Source: Trogon surrucura
Taxonomy: Eukaryota > Chordata > Aves > Trogoniformes > Trogonidae
Reading direction: 5' to 3'
DNA length: 64,000 nucleotides
NCBI GenBank assembly: GCA_020746105.1
Contig: CM036617.1
Span: forward strand, 139,155,845 to 139,219,844
Below the pieces are notes generated by a model that searched no databases, had not been told where the DNA came from, and saw nothing but the letters and a program-made list of their open reading frames with translations. This document shows, piece by piece, positions 47,501-57,640 of the stretch (position 1 is the first letter of the stretch; the number at the start of each line of letters is the position of its first letter). Made by a program: the position numbers and the translations under genes.

Positions 47501-50500
47501 GACTTTCATTCTCCAACCTGTTGTAGGAATACCTCAAATTACTCCTGTGACACCTGCCAGGTCAAATTTCCCAAATGTCTGTTGTGGTTTAGGCATGCAG
47601 TTTTTTTTCTCAGATAAATATTATATCAGTTTTCCTCCTCTCCTTTAAATAATTTGCAAGATTTATAAGTGACTGTATGTTTCCAGTGCAGTTTCAATTA
47701 ATTGTTTGCTTTTTCCTTTTCTTCAGAATCCCTTTTAAAGTAAGACCTAAACCTGCACATGAGTATTCCTCAGTGTGATTAAATGTTTGTGGGATTGTAA
47801 AAGCAGATGTATTTGACATTGGATAGATCATGTTCTGTCAGGGTGGGCCTTTGTATGGGTACTCTGAAGACCCATGGATCAAGCTTAAGTGGAAACTCTT
47901 TTTCAGGTATTCTGAATGACTCTATTTATATCCACTTGTCCTTCACAAAAAGAAATCCTCATGAGTCTGCACAACATGTTGAGCATATGAAGAAAAAAAT
48001 GTTGACAGAAAACAGAGTAGAAACTTTGCAAATGGAAGTACTTAATGACCAGGTGAAGCAAAATCCATGGCCTTTGGAGAAGAGCATATTTGAGAGTCTA
48101 CCACCTAGACTTCGCAAAGGTATGTTCTTTAGACTGTTTCCTGTAATTCTGAATGGCAAACTTCGATTTATTTTCTTCCCCTCCGTACTGTTATTTCAGT
48201 AAGATGCTTTCTGTGACCTTGTGGCCAGGAAGGCCAATGGCATCCTGGGGTGTATTAGAAGGGGGGTGGTTAGTAGGTCAAGAGAGGTTCTCCTTCCCCT
48301 CTACTCTGCCCTGGTGAGACCCCATCTGGAATACTGTGTCCAGTTCTGGGCCCCTCAGTTCAAGAAAGACAGGGAACTGCTGGAGAGAGTCCAGCACAGG
48401 GCAACTAGGATGATGAAGGGAGTGGAGCATCTCCCTTATGAGAAAAGGCTGAGGGAGCTGGGGCTCTTTAGTTTGGAGGAGACTGAGGGGTGACCTCATT
48501 AATGTTTACAAATATATCAAGGGTGAGTGTCACGAGGATGGAGCCAGGCTCTTCTCGGTGACAACCACTGATAGGACAAGGGGTAATGGGCTGAAACTGG
48601 AACGTAAGAGGTTCCGCTTAAACTCAGGAAGAAACTTCTCAGTGAGGGTGATGGAACACTGGAACAGGCTGCCCAGGGAGGTTGTGGAGTCTCCTTCTCT
48701 GGAGACATTCAAGACCTGCCTGGACACGTTCCTATGTAGCATTATCTAGGCGTTCCTGCTCTGGCAGGGGGATTGGACTTGATGATGTTTCGAGGTCCCT
48801 TCCAATCCCTAACATTCTGTGATTCTGTGATTCTTATAACCATAAAATTGAGACACTAGCTCAACCCAAAGAAGTTCTTTAAATACGTATTGGATGTGAA
48901 CAAGTACATTTTAATTTAGCTACCAAAATAAGACTGAAGCAGGAGGAAGGAGCTACTTGCAACACTACAGAGTTGTGAATTGAATTGTCATTGGTTATGA
49001 ATAAACTTTGCTCATGTGCAGCATTTTGTAAGCATATATTTCGTACTAAAGTTGAACCTCAAACCCAAACACTGGTTATCCTTATTTTTAAAACTCACTT
49101 ATGTAGACTTGTAATTATCTGGCTTTCCTGTTCTTTTAATAAGCTATTTGTAGACCAAAACCACTTTGGGTATTTCTTTAATCTATAAATTTCACATAGG
49201 GCTTTTTGTGCATGCTGCTGGGTATTTTTCATTCTGGGGTTGCTGCCAAAATATGTGATCTCAGTGACCTAGGGTAGTAAAATTTGAAGTGTGATACTTC
49301 TTATAATTATATGTTACAGTTGGAATATGTGGAACTCTAGAATTTAAACAGACTCCTTAAGAGTTATGCAGTCTCTAAAAGGAATCTACATAAGTATTTT
49401 TGGGGAGGTGACCTTTACATCCTTTTACTATAAATTAATTCTTTGATTTACTGCTTAAAAGTTCTGGGTAATGGCTTTTGTCCCTGTGGTATGAGTCTGT
49501 TTCCCATATTTTAAAATAGCGTAGAGAATGTTTATGGTAGGAGTGTCTTGAAATCAATTCTTTCATTTTCTGTTTGAGCCTTATTCAGTAACACTTGATA
49601 ATATTGGCTGAAGCAGGTGAAGGGACTCAAGAACAAATCTTATGAGGCATGGCAGAAGGAAAGGGGATTGTTCAGCCTGGAGAAGAGGAGGCTGAAGGGA
49701 GACCTTATCGCTCTCTACAGCTACCTGAAAGGAGGGTGTAGCGAGGTGGAGGTCGGTCTCCTCTCCCAAGCAGCAAGCTATGAGACAAGAAGGAATGGCC
49801 TCAAGTTGCACCAGGGGAGGTTTGGAATCGATCCGAGGAAAAAAATTCTTCCCAAGAAGGATTGTCAAGCATTGCAATAGACTGCCCAGGGAAGTGGTTG
49901 AGTCACCATCCCTCGAGGTATTTAGTAGAAGATGTATAAGTGTGGTGCTTAGGGACATGGTTTAGTGGTGGACTTGTCAGTGTTAGGTTAACAGTTGGAC
50001 TCCATGATCTTAAAGATCTTTTCCAACCTAAACAGTTCTATGACTCTACAATTCTAAGGTTACCAAACTTAGCGAATAATATTAAAATTGTTTTCAAAAT
50101 CTAACATGTTTTTCAAAAATAATTATTCGTAAGCACTGCAGGAAGCTTGTAAAGAACAGAATGGATTCTATGCTCAGTTCTCTAAACTCTTCCCAATGCG
50201 GGTGATATCCTATCTGATGCTACCGTATACTCTGCCGGTGGAATCTGCTTACTCTGTTGCTTTACGGTAAGGAACTTTTAACCATTTTAGAGTTATTTAT
50301 GCTTTTGGAAATTTGTTGAGAGCTTATTCAGTGTTATAGGCATTCAGGTATTCTAGAATTCTTCTGGTAACTGTCCAAAGACCATTATTGCTACCTACAT
50401 AATGCATCCTCCTAAAGCCTCCATAGACTACGGCTAGAAGAAGAAATGTTAATATTTCTAAACAACTTACTCTTATTACTAGTAGCTGTCTCATAACTGC

Positions 50501-53500
50501 TTGAAAGAGGCACCCTTAATTGTGTTTTCCAGGACCTTATTCTTTATTACTGTTGCTATATTTTGCAGGGGTATTTGAATTCTATCCAAATAGTTCTTGT
50601 GCTTCAGCTCCTTTCTGAAGTCAGGATTGAAATCCAGTGTTTACTCACCATATAAGTTTTTCTGTTTAGGTTTTCTGTAAGTTGTGCTTTTGAAGTAGGG
50701 CTTAATTTCATATGTTTTGCAATTCTTGTAAAGGAGAAATTATGCTAATTGAATGCACCATGAACCCGAAGCCTTGTGCTTGCTTAAGAGAGAACTCCAG
50801 TCCTTGACTGAGAGATGTCATTACTATCATTTTAGCAATATTTGAAAAATCAAATGTTCTGTAAATGGAACCACATAGAACTTTAGTAAAATATTTTGTT
50901 TCTGCACCACTTAAGTGGCATTTCTGTGCTATTTTTGGGGGAATGGGGAGGAAGCAGGTTTCAACAGAATTTTAATGTGGGGTTTTCCCCCTTGTCACCT
51001 GACCGTGTAACTGACTTCTGTTAAGAGTATCTTAAGGAAAAAAAAAAACATGTTTGTGACATTGTTCTGTTTCTGCCTTCTATTTCTTCTTCCATTGTCC
51101 TTTTCTTTTGTTCTTCTTTCCTCTCCCACCTGACTTTGAACTGATCTTTCTGATCAGAAAGTTCCCACCACAGAGAAAGAGGTCTCGGAGACAGGAGTTT
51201 TTCTGCAGGCTTACTAAACACTGGTCCTGGAGTGTGGAATGAACACACTGGTCAGCAGCTCATCATAAATCAGAGATGCAGTGGTCTGTCTTGCCCTTTT
51301 TCTTAGCTTGTAAAAAAGCAAGGAAGGACTAGGTGGAAATTTGGAGAGGCTGGAAAGACCTGGGGACTTTGGTGGGGCAGTTATCTTGGGGAAAATTCAA
51401 GTTATGTTAATTTATTGGATGTTGGACATGGTATGTAAGAGCGTAATGCAGATTGGATCTACTGCTTGCAAAACAACGAGTGTGTTTTGTCTTTGACTGC
51501 AGGTTAGTAAACTGGTTTCCTGACATGCCTGCTGATGTTCGATGGATGCAAGAACAGCTTTGCCAGATTGCTGGTACAGTTTACTCCCAGGCTAAAAGCA
51601 AGCTGTTCTGTACCTCCAGGTAAAGTGGAGTGCTGCTGCACTCAAATGATGCTTTTTAGAAATTCTCTCTCTTTTGTCAGATCTTCAAGTTTACCTCTCT
51701 AAAGAAACAAAATTAAATAATTTTTTCAAAGGTAGCACAAAATAGTTCTCAATGCTTCTAATCCTTAGCATTGTTTCTTAAGTATATTTTCTGGTGCTTC
51801 ATGTTTATAACTCATAAATGACTCCTACATTTTGTAGATAAGTAGCTGTTACTTGTTGGTAGACTTATGCTTTTTGGGGAGAGGAGTAATGGAGCAGGCA
51901 TTAGCTGAAAAGAGAGACCTTATTTCTTCTCTGCTGGACAGTAGCTGGCACCATCAGAAAGAAAAGAGGAGGAAATGGTTGCTCGGTATGTTCTAAATCA
52001 GGTGATACAGGTAGAAACCGGGAAACATTGGGAAAAAGACTAGGTTCTTAGGAGTCTGGACAGGAGAGGTTGTAAGAGTGAAAAAGTAGATGGATATGAA
52101 GGACTGACTTGAAAGATAGTTGAGAATAATTAAAATAAGATACACGTGGAAAATTTTTAGGAACCTCTAATCTGATTGTAACGAAATTCATTAAGCTTCT
52201 CTTACTGAACTGGTGTGAGACTTAGCTTTTCAGACTTTTTGCTTCTGTTAAACTTCGTAGCACTGTATGTATGGAGGAATTGCTGACAACTCATCTTGGT
52301 ATGAATCTAAGAATACCATTGCCCAAGGAACTCTGCAAACTTTCACGAAATGAATATGACCAATATTCAGCTTGGTTTTATCTTGCTACAAAATTCACTT
52401 GTTGCTGGAACAGAGTTGCACAGCTGTCAGAGTAGTACTCTAAGTTAAAAAATATAGGTTCTCTCTGAAGACCAAATGCTTATAAATACGAAGTCTAAGA
52501 TTTTGTGTAGAAAGCTTAAATCCAGGCTTTAGCAGAGTAACTCATATCAAATTTACTGTAATTTTTCTGAGGATTGTCTCAACTCCTGGATTTGCTGGGT
52601 GGGAAGTAGAAGGAGGAGAGAAGTTGGCCTGATAAGCTATCAAGAGTGAACAGAATTCCTAAATGCTTCATAAAAGCTTCCAAGAGAGCTGTAGCACTGG
52701 AGGCTCTTAACTGCAGCAATTATTTCAATTAAAGCATTGCCATATTCTATCTACAGCACATTTTAAAATTAAAACAAAAAATACTCTTTTATTTGAGACA
52801 AGAGCTCTTGAAGTTTTGTCTTACTGTTTCTATTATTAAAGTTAGATAAGGAGGAAGATAAAAGATGCTCATTTTTGCCCTGGCAGTGCTTACGCTGACC
52901 CATCAGGAATGCAGGTTTGACATGTCTGAGAAGGACTGCTTGACCCAGCTGCCTTCAGAGAAGCTTTTCCAGATTCTGGATCGGCGTCTTGAAAGCTCTG
53001 ATTCATACTCTCCGTCCCTTAGAAGTGCAGAGCAGTCAGACTTTTACTGTTAAAGGTTCTGGCTTAATGGAAGACTGGATAGCTTGGATTTCCTTCCCTC
53101 TTTGAAAGTATTAGGTATTTAATATTAGGTTGTAGAGATATTTTCTTTTCATAATGTTCAGTTTTATCCAGAATTCAGATGCATTTAATTCCTGTATGCA
53201 CACAGTCTCTTTTCTCCCTTTTTGATATCAGTTAAAGCCTTTTGTATAACACCAGTTGGCTTTTGAGGCCATCTCTCCAAGCAGCAATATAGTTATTGGT
53301 ATATATTTGCTGTCATCCTGCTATCATCTCTTCAGTGATTTGATAGCACATGTTATCCAATGTCCTTTTATCCTTCTTGTCTTAGTGATATTTCTGATTC
53401 CTTTCCACAATAAATTTGAGTGTAGTCATCTTGCTGCTTTTACCCTTCCTTATTTAGCAGCTTCTTGATGTTGCTCATATTCCAGCCTTACCAATTATGA

Positions 53501-55405
53501 GACTTTTCATCCGAAATGGGTATTTGGGAGGCACAGTATCACAAGACTGTCTCAGATTTGACTTCTCGGGGTCACTGAGACATGATTAACCAGAAACATT
53601 GTTTCTCCTCTTGTGGAAAGAGAAGCTCTTGGCCATAAAGCAGAGTGTGGTGGCCATGTGGCTTTTGCTGTATGCTTTTATGGTATCTTCAGGGTGATCA
53701 GTTCCCACTGAACTGTTGACACCATCAAACTTCTAAGTTTTCTGAAGCCTTCCTTTAAGTGGATTCTCTCTTCAGGTAGCTAGGTCCCAAGGATCTGTGA
53801 ATAGAATCCTGCGTTGTATTCTACTGGTGACTCTTTGTGACTTGTACTTTGTTTCAGCATCCACCGAGAATCTACTGCTGCTTTTGCAGAAAGTGATCCC
53901 CTTCCCCACCTTTTTTTTTTTTTTTTTATGCTCTTCCCCTTATGTCATCAGGTCTAGCTTCTGTTTTGGAATCAAACTTAAATCACATGAAATTTTGCGC
54001 TGTTTACAGTTTGAAAAATCCTTTTAGGAAACTTAACCTGGTGGATGGTATCTTCTAGTGCACCTAAACTTCAGGTATGGAAACCGGTGTTGAAGTGTGT
54101 GTATGGCAAGTTGGGGGTTTTTGTGTGTGAGAGGGGGTGTCGTGCATTGTTTTGGGTTTTTTCCTAAAAGCACTGCAAGAGAGGAGAAAATTTGAAGAAA
54201 AAGGATATTCTTGGTGACAACTTCAGTTTCCCGTTTCTCAAATTGGAAGAGACTAACCTGGTTGTTAAAGTGCTGGTTTAGAGTGTAGGAAATTTCTGTT
54301 CCAGCTGTTGAGCTTGGTGATAATTAGCTGGTTGTCAAGTGGAATGCAGAGATGGTATTTGGGGAGTCAAACAACTGCAGTTGCTACTCAACTTGTAAAC
54401 ATTGAGACCTTTCTTGTTAACGTTCAGTTAGCGCTGTGATTGGTGAATCAGCAAATATTCCAAGTGGATGGCTGGGGGGGAGATCGGGACTGTTTAAAAA
54501 GAAATGTACAAACTTGAGTCCACCCTTCTGAGCTCTTTGAACAGTGTGACTTTTAGTATTACTGTTTTATACCTGCTTCTGAGAACAAGACATAATGGTA
54601 GAGTTGCCCTTCTTCTAGATATGATGGTTTCAAGATCCTTTTCTTGTTTCATGCCCTAACTAAATACATTTAGAATTTCTTATTTTCCTTGTTGGTTCCT
54701 TATTTTCCTTGTTGGTTCCTTATTTTCCTTGTTGGTTCCTTATTTTCCTTGTTGGTTCCTTATTTTCCTTGTTGGTTCCTTATTTTCCTTGTTGGTTCCT
54801 TATTTTCCTTGTTGGTTCCTTATTTTCCTTGTTGGTTCCTTATTTTCCTTGTTGGTTCCTTATTTTCCTTGTTGGTTCCTTATTTTCCTTGTTGGTTCCT
54901 TATTTTCCTTGTTGGTTCCTTATTTTCCTTGTTGGTTCCTTATTTTCCTTGTTGGTTCCTTATTTTCCTTGTTGGTTCCTTATTTTCCTTGTTGGTTCCT
55001 TATTTTCCTTGTTGGTTCCTTATTTTCCTTGTATGAGGATTCCCTGTCAGACATCTGAACAGTAATAGAAATGTCATTGTGACACTAATATTTTTAATTT
55101 TTTTTTTAAACAGGAAAGACAATTATGTATCACTAAGAAAATGTCAAACTGTCCCATCTACTACGGAATTTAATTCTTCATACTGTCACCTTAAAATGCC
55201 TCACTCTTCTGTGGACATTGAAACCTGGCTCTGGGAATCTTCATGCTTCATGCACTCAGCTATGCAAAATGGTTCTGCTAACATGCAAGAGCATTCAGAC
55301 TTAAACTCCTATCCTAATTTTCTCCCAAATTCTGAAGAGTCTGGGATGGAAATAGATTTTGACTCTTCCTCAGAAACAAGTTTCCAGACTGCTCCAGAGT
55401 ATTAA
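35379..55405 (+). CDS. PNPLA3: PNPLA3, patatin-like phospholipase domain protein 3 (complete, nine coding exons)
   Basis: Joined exons are 35379-35565, 40285-40517, 41299-41364, 44547-44756, 45794-45854, 47907-48119, 50134-50266, 51503-51619 and 55114-55405. All introns are GT-AG and the phases join into about 503 codons. The N-terminal patatin domain has the oxyanion motif GCGFLG (residues 14-19), nucleophile motif GASAG (Ser47) and DGG (Asp166). In mammals PNPLA3 is a lipid-droplet and ER-membrane triacylglycerol/retinyl-ester hydrolase and transacylase. Placement directly before SAMM50 in the same orientation identifies it as PNPLA3. Several stretches ([26 protein letters not shown]) read closer to the paralogue PNPLA2/ATGL, so similarity alone might mislabel it. 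Position 148, the human I148M site, is Val. The start chosen gives the family's usual length before Ser47 and has A at -3. Confidence 0.95.
37930..38110 (+). mobile_element. Old CR1 fragment in PNPLA3 intron 1
   Basis: Degenerate match to the CR1 segment encoding the C-terminus: agaggcagcaggcacaagtg, then ttggaacagggacccagaga and ctccattcttggaggtt. No open frame remains. Confidence 0.7.
40285..40517 (+). CDS. PNPLA3: PNPLA3 exon 2
   Basis: Acceptor ttattttcag, donor gtatgt. Completes codon 63 and encodes residues to 140, including [20 protein letters not shown] and [20 protein letters not shown], both strongly conserved in PNPLA2/PNPLA3. Confidence 0.96.
41299..41364 (+). CDS. PNPLA3: PNPLA3 exon 3
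   Basis: 22 in-phase codons (residues 141-162), from ALICSSFV to PPSFRGV, between acceptor tcctacag and donor gtaagt. Contains residue 148 (Val here). Confidence 0.96.
42060..42352 (-). mobile_element. CR1 3' fragment in PNPLA3 intron 3
   Basis: Minus-strand copy of the same CR1 subfamily as at 18.8 and 48.2 kb. It encodes [20 protein letters not shown] to the CR1 stop, followed by the 3' untranslated region and an attctatgattctatga tail at 42060. The C-terminal frame is intact, so the copy is young. Its orientation is opposite to the copy at 48.2 kb. Confidence 0.96.
44547..44756 (+). CDS. PNPLA3: PNPLA3 exon 4
   Basis: 70 codons (163-232), starting [20 protein letters not shown] with catalytic Asp166, then [16 protein letters not shown], ending LFPPEPK before donor gtaagt. 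A decayed copy of this exon lies at about 52261. Confidence 0.97.
45794..45854 (+). CDS. PNPLA3: PNPLA3 exon 5
   Basis: 20 codons plus one base, [20 protein letters not shown], with acceptor tctttacag and donor gtatgt. Matches the end of the conserved domain in human PNPLA3 and PNPLA2. Confidence 0.95.
47907..48119 (+). CDS. PNPLA3: PNPLA3 exon 6
   Basis: 71 codons plus one base between acceptor ttttcag and donor gtatgt. Encodes the less conserved linker with a charged, helix-prone stretch ([20 protein letters not shown]), ending at [13 protein letters not shown], which aligns with the human DESILDTLSPRL segment. Confidence 0.9.
48211..48835 (+). mobile_element. CR1 3' fragment in PNPLA3 intron 6
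   Basis: Begins 92 bases after exon 6 at a segment encoding [17 protein letters not shown]-like sequence and ends with gattctgtgattctt. Very close in sequence to 19310-19940, with small deletions (near 48476 and 48638) breaking the frame. Confidence 0.97.
49612..50055 (+). mobile_element. CR1 3' fragment just upstream of PNPLA3 exon 7
   Basis: Encodes a damaged CR1 C-terminus ([20 protein letters not shown], then [18 protein letters not shown]) and a 3' region like that at 4.1 kb, ending at ctatgactctacaattcta. Only about 78 bases separate it from the exon 7 acceptor. Confidence 0.93.
50134..50266 (+). CDS. PNPLA3: PNPLA3 exon 7
   Basis: Encodes [20 protein letters not shown] and [20 protein letters not shown], matching the conserved human segment around YVMLPCTLPVESA. 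The acceptor (attattcgtaag) has a poor polypyrimidine tract. The donor is gtaagg. Confidence 0.93.
51503..51619 (+). CDS. PNPLA3: PNPLA3 exon 8
   Basis: Encodes [20 protein letters not shown], matching human LVTWLPDMPDDVLWLQ, then [11 protein letters not shown]. Acceptor gactgcag, donor gtaaag. Confidence 0.94.
52226..52400 (+). pseudogene. Decayed duplicate of PNPLA3 exon 4 and its upstream intron edge
   Basis: From 52261 the sequence matches the first 59 bases of exon 4 (44547 onward) at roughly 78% identity by eye, including the exact run tatgaatctaagaataccat. It then loses about 40 bases and resumes with tttcacgaaatgaatatgac against the exon's tttcatgaaatgaatgtgac. The upstream edge (ttctgttaaacttcgtag) resembles the true acceptor region. 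The catalytic Asp codon is changed to Tyr (VDGG becomes MYGG) and the frame is broken, so it cannot replace exon 4. Confidence 0.88.
52915..53053 (+). CDS. Candidate alternative terminal exon of PNPLA3 (weak)
   Basis: Following acceptor-like aggaatgcag, the phase left by exon 8 opens a 45-codon frame ([18 protein letters not shown] and a serine-rich end) to TAA at 53051-53053. An AATAAA lies at 53409. The polypyrimidine tract is poor and a phase match has a one-in-three chance. It could also be chance or a relic of the same duplication as the pseudo-exon at 52.26 kb. Confidence 0.2.
54681..55032 (+). repeat. 20-bp minisatellite, 17.6 identical copies, in PNPLA3 intron 8
   Basis: The unit tattttccttgttggttcct repeats without a single mismatch from 54681 to 55032. 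It is pyrimidine-rich on the sense strand and ends 82 bases before the exon 9 start. Open frames of 109-118 codons over it are repeat artefacts, since 20 is not a multiple of three and the frame cycles every 60 bases. Confidence 0.99.
55114..55405 (+). CDS. PNPLA3: PNPLA3 exon 9 (terminal coding exon)
   Basis: Opens after acceptor ttttttttaaacag in the phase left by exon 8 and runs 96 codons to TAA at 55403-55405. The encoded tail is rich in Ser, Asn, Glu and Asp (ends [20 protein letters not shown]) and does not align visibly with the mammalian tail. Phase, open frame and position support it, but alternative terminal exons are possible. Confidence 0.85.
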
Positions 55406-56590
55406 TTTGGAGGTAGATTCCACAGTTTCAAAAATTCCAGTTGGGCAGAGAAACTTCAATCATACAGGACTGGAGATCACTTTGTTTATTGCCAATAACT
55501 CTTGGAAAAGTATTTGTTTACAGCTTTCTGATAAATCTGCCTTGGGAATTATACTCTTTTAAGGATTATAAAAACGGTGGCTGCTATAGTAAATAGACTA
55601 TGATTCTGTTGAAGCACCAGCACAACCAACTGTAGTAAGACTTACAGTAAACAGTGTCTCTCTGGAAATTTTTTAAATGTACTTTTGGCATAAAAATGTA
55701 AATTCTGTAAACAAGACAAGCATTGGTAACAAAAGCTTTTAAAAATACAATTCTTAACAATATTATGTGTTAGGATGACTTTTATAACACTTAAATGAAA
55801 TTGGACTTTTACTTCATAAAGGGAAATACACAAATGAGCTTTTTGGTGGCCTCCAGTGTTCATTTGCTTTATGTTTAAACATATTGTTGTGTTCCTGGAG
55901 AAGTTGTCTGTACAAGATACTGTAGGAACAGTATTCTAGGTTGTTGTATGTATTCCACAGTTCATATTCCTTCACCTCTATGGCTCTTTCCCTCTTCAAA
56001 CACTTTAAGGGAAAAAGATGTAAGAAATGGGACACATTCCACCAAAGTGTAGAAAGGCACAGTTTTAGTGATGTCAGAGGACTTTTTTTGGTAATTAATA
56101 AGGGCTTAATACTTGACTAAGTATTGAAAGGTAGGTAAAATAGTGACTGATTAGTTAGCAGACAGTAAGTTGAGAAGGTGTCAAACCTTACAGGTGATGT
56201 TAAAACAAAAATCAGTATCAAGTGGTGAATGATGTTAGGTCTTAGCTCTAATTGCTGCTCAGTAGTTCTCAATATTTTTTTCCCCTCCAACTTGAAAGGT
56301 TTGTTTTCTTCTCCTTTCACTTCCCTCTTGCTAAGGGAGAGAAGAAAGAAGGGGTCTGTCCTGTCTCAGTGAGGTATGATAACCCAAAGGAAGTTTTCCA
56401 GGACCAATTGTTGGAAGAAGCAAACATTAAGAGTTGGTGGAAGTATCAATATCCAGGGACCTGTGTGAAGGTCTCAGGTAATGCGTGGCAAATCAGCCCA
56501 ATCCTGTCTGTACCGAGTGATGATCGTTTTAAACACTTTCAGGGTCTAAAATGTTCTGCAAAATTTTAATAAAGACAATGCATTGGTGTA
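55406..56590 (+). other. PNPLA3: PNPLA3 3' untranslated region (inferred)
   Basis: AT-rich sequence after the stop, leading to the first good polyadenylation signal at 56568. The short frames here are not credible genes. Confidence 0.6.
56568..56573 (+). promoter_or_regulatory. PNPLA3: Polyadenylation signal AATAAA (proximal)
   Basis: Canonical hexamer 1.16 kb after the PNPLA3 stop codon. Most likely end of the transcript. Confidence 0.6.
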
Positions 56591-57378
56591 GGAATACATC
56601 AGGAGAAGTAAATAACTGTGAAGATTAACTGCTCTTTTGATTTTTTTTTTTTAAATTTTATTTTCAAGTAGGAGAAGATGGCTGGAAAGCTGAATTTGTG
56701 CATGTGTTTGGGGGCAGGCACGTGACATTTGAAGGCTTCTCATTCAAGAATGTGAGTTCTGTGCAAGTGGGGCGCACCCCAGGGAAGAGATTAGAGATGT
56801 TTACAGATGGTATCTTGTAGAAGGAGGAGCAGTGATTAGATTGTGGTGCTCATGAGAGGGGACTGTGGAGGGTGAACTTTGGTATCCAGAAGTTTGTCAA
56901 ATAGCTAAATGTGGCATTTCTGAATTGGGCCAGCCTTTAAGCAGTTTCAGTTGTGATTTCCCTGCTTTTGAAGTGCTAAATTTTACAATGTTAAAATTGA
57001 TTTTAGAACGGTGGGGCACAGGGGAGAAAGCATCACGCTATCCATTTCCATACTACAGAGGACTGGTGCTATCTTACTTCAACTTTCTGATTCATACATT
57101 GTCTGTGTGTATCTTTAAATTTGCAAGAAAATTTTGAAATGTTGCTCTACCTGCAGTTATAAATCAGATCTTGTATCTTTTATTGTCTTTATTTGTAACT
57201 TTAAACTTTATATGTTCTGCAAAACATTAGTTTTACCAGTATGTGTTAGGATATACGCAGGAATGCCAAGTTTTGCTTCTGTTCTGCTAAGTGGAATAGT
57301 TGGATTTACTACATTCAAGTCCAACCTTAATCACTTCCTCTGTTGTGCACAACTCGGATATTTGTCTCCTTTTTCTAA

Positions 57379-57384
57379 AATAAA
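57379..57384 (+). promoter_or_regulatory. PNPLA3: Polyadenylation signal AATAAA (distal)
   Basis: Second canonical hexamer, in ctaaaataaaaaccc, followed by a T-rich stretch. It could give a longer 3' end before the CR1 at 57641. Confidence 0.35.
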
Positions 57385-57640
57385 AACCCAACTCTCTTCT
57401 GTTACTTGTGTAAGCTTTCTTAAGTATAATTTGCCTACTGCAAGTTAAACCAGGATGTGTTCTTTGAATGTTTAAATGATTTTAAAGTTTGTGTCTCTTC
57501 TTAAGAGTGGTAACATAGGTTACTACTCTGAGGTTTGAGAGGTCCTTGTTTGTGCTCCCCTTGGACCTAAAAGTCACCTTAAAACCTACTTTCTATCCAG
57601 TCCCGTGGCTCCCAGGTAACTTTTTGAGCAGAACCCCTTC

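Noticed and set aside
54689-55065. Three overlapping 109-118-codon hydrophobic repeat proteins
   Set aside because: Frames through a 20-bp tandem repeat inside an intron; all three plus-strand frames are open because the unit lacks stops.
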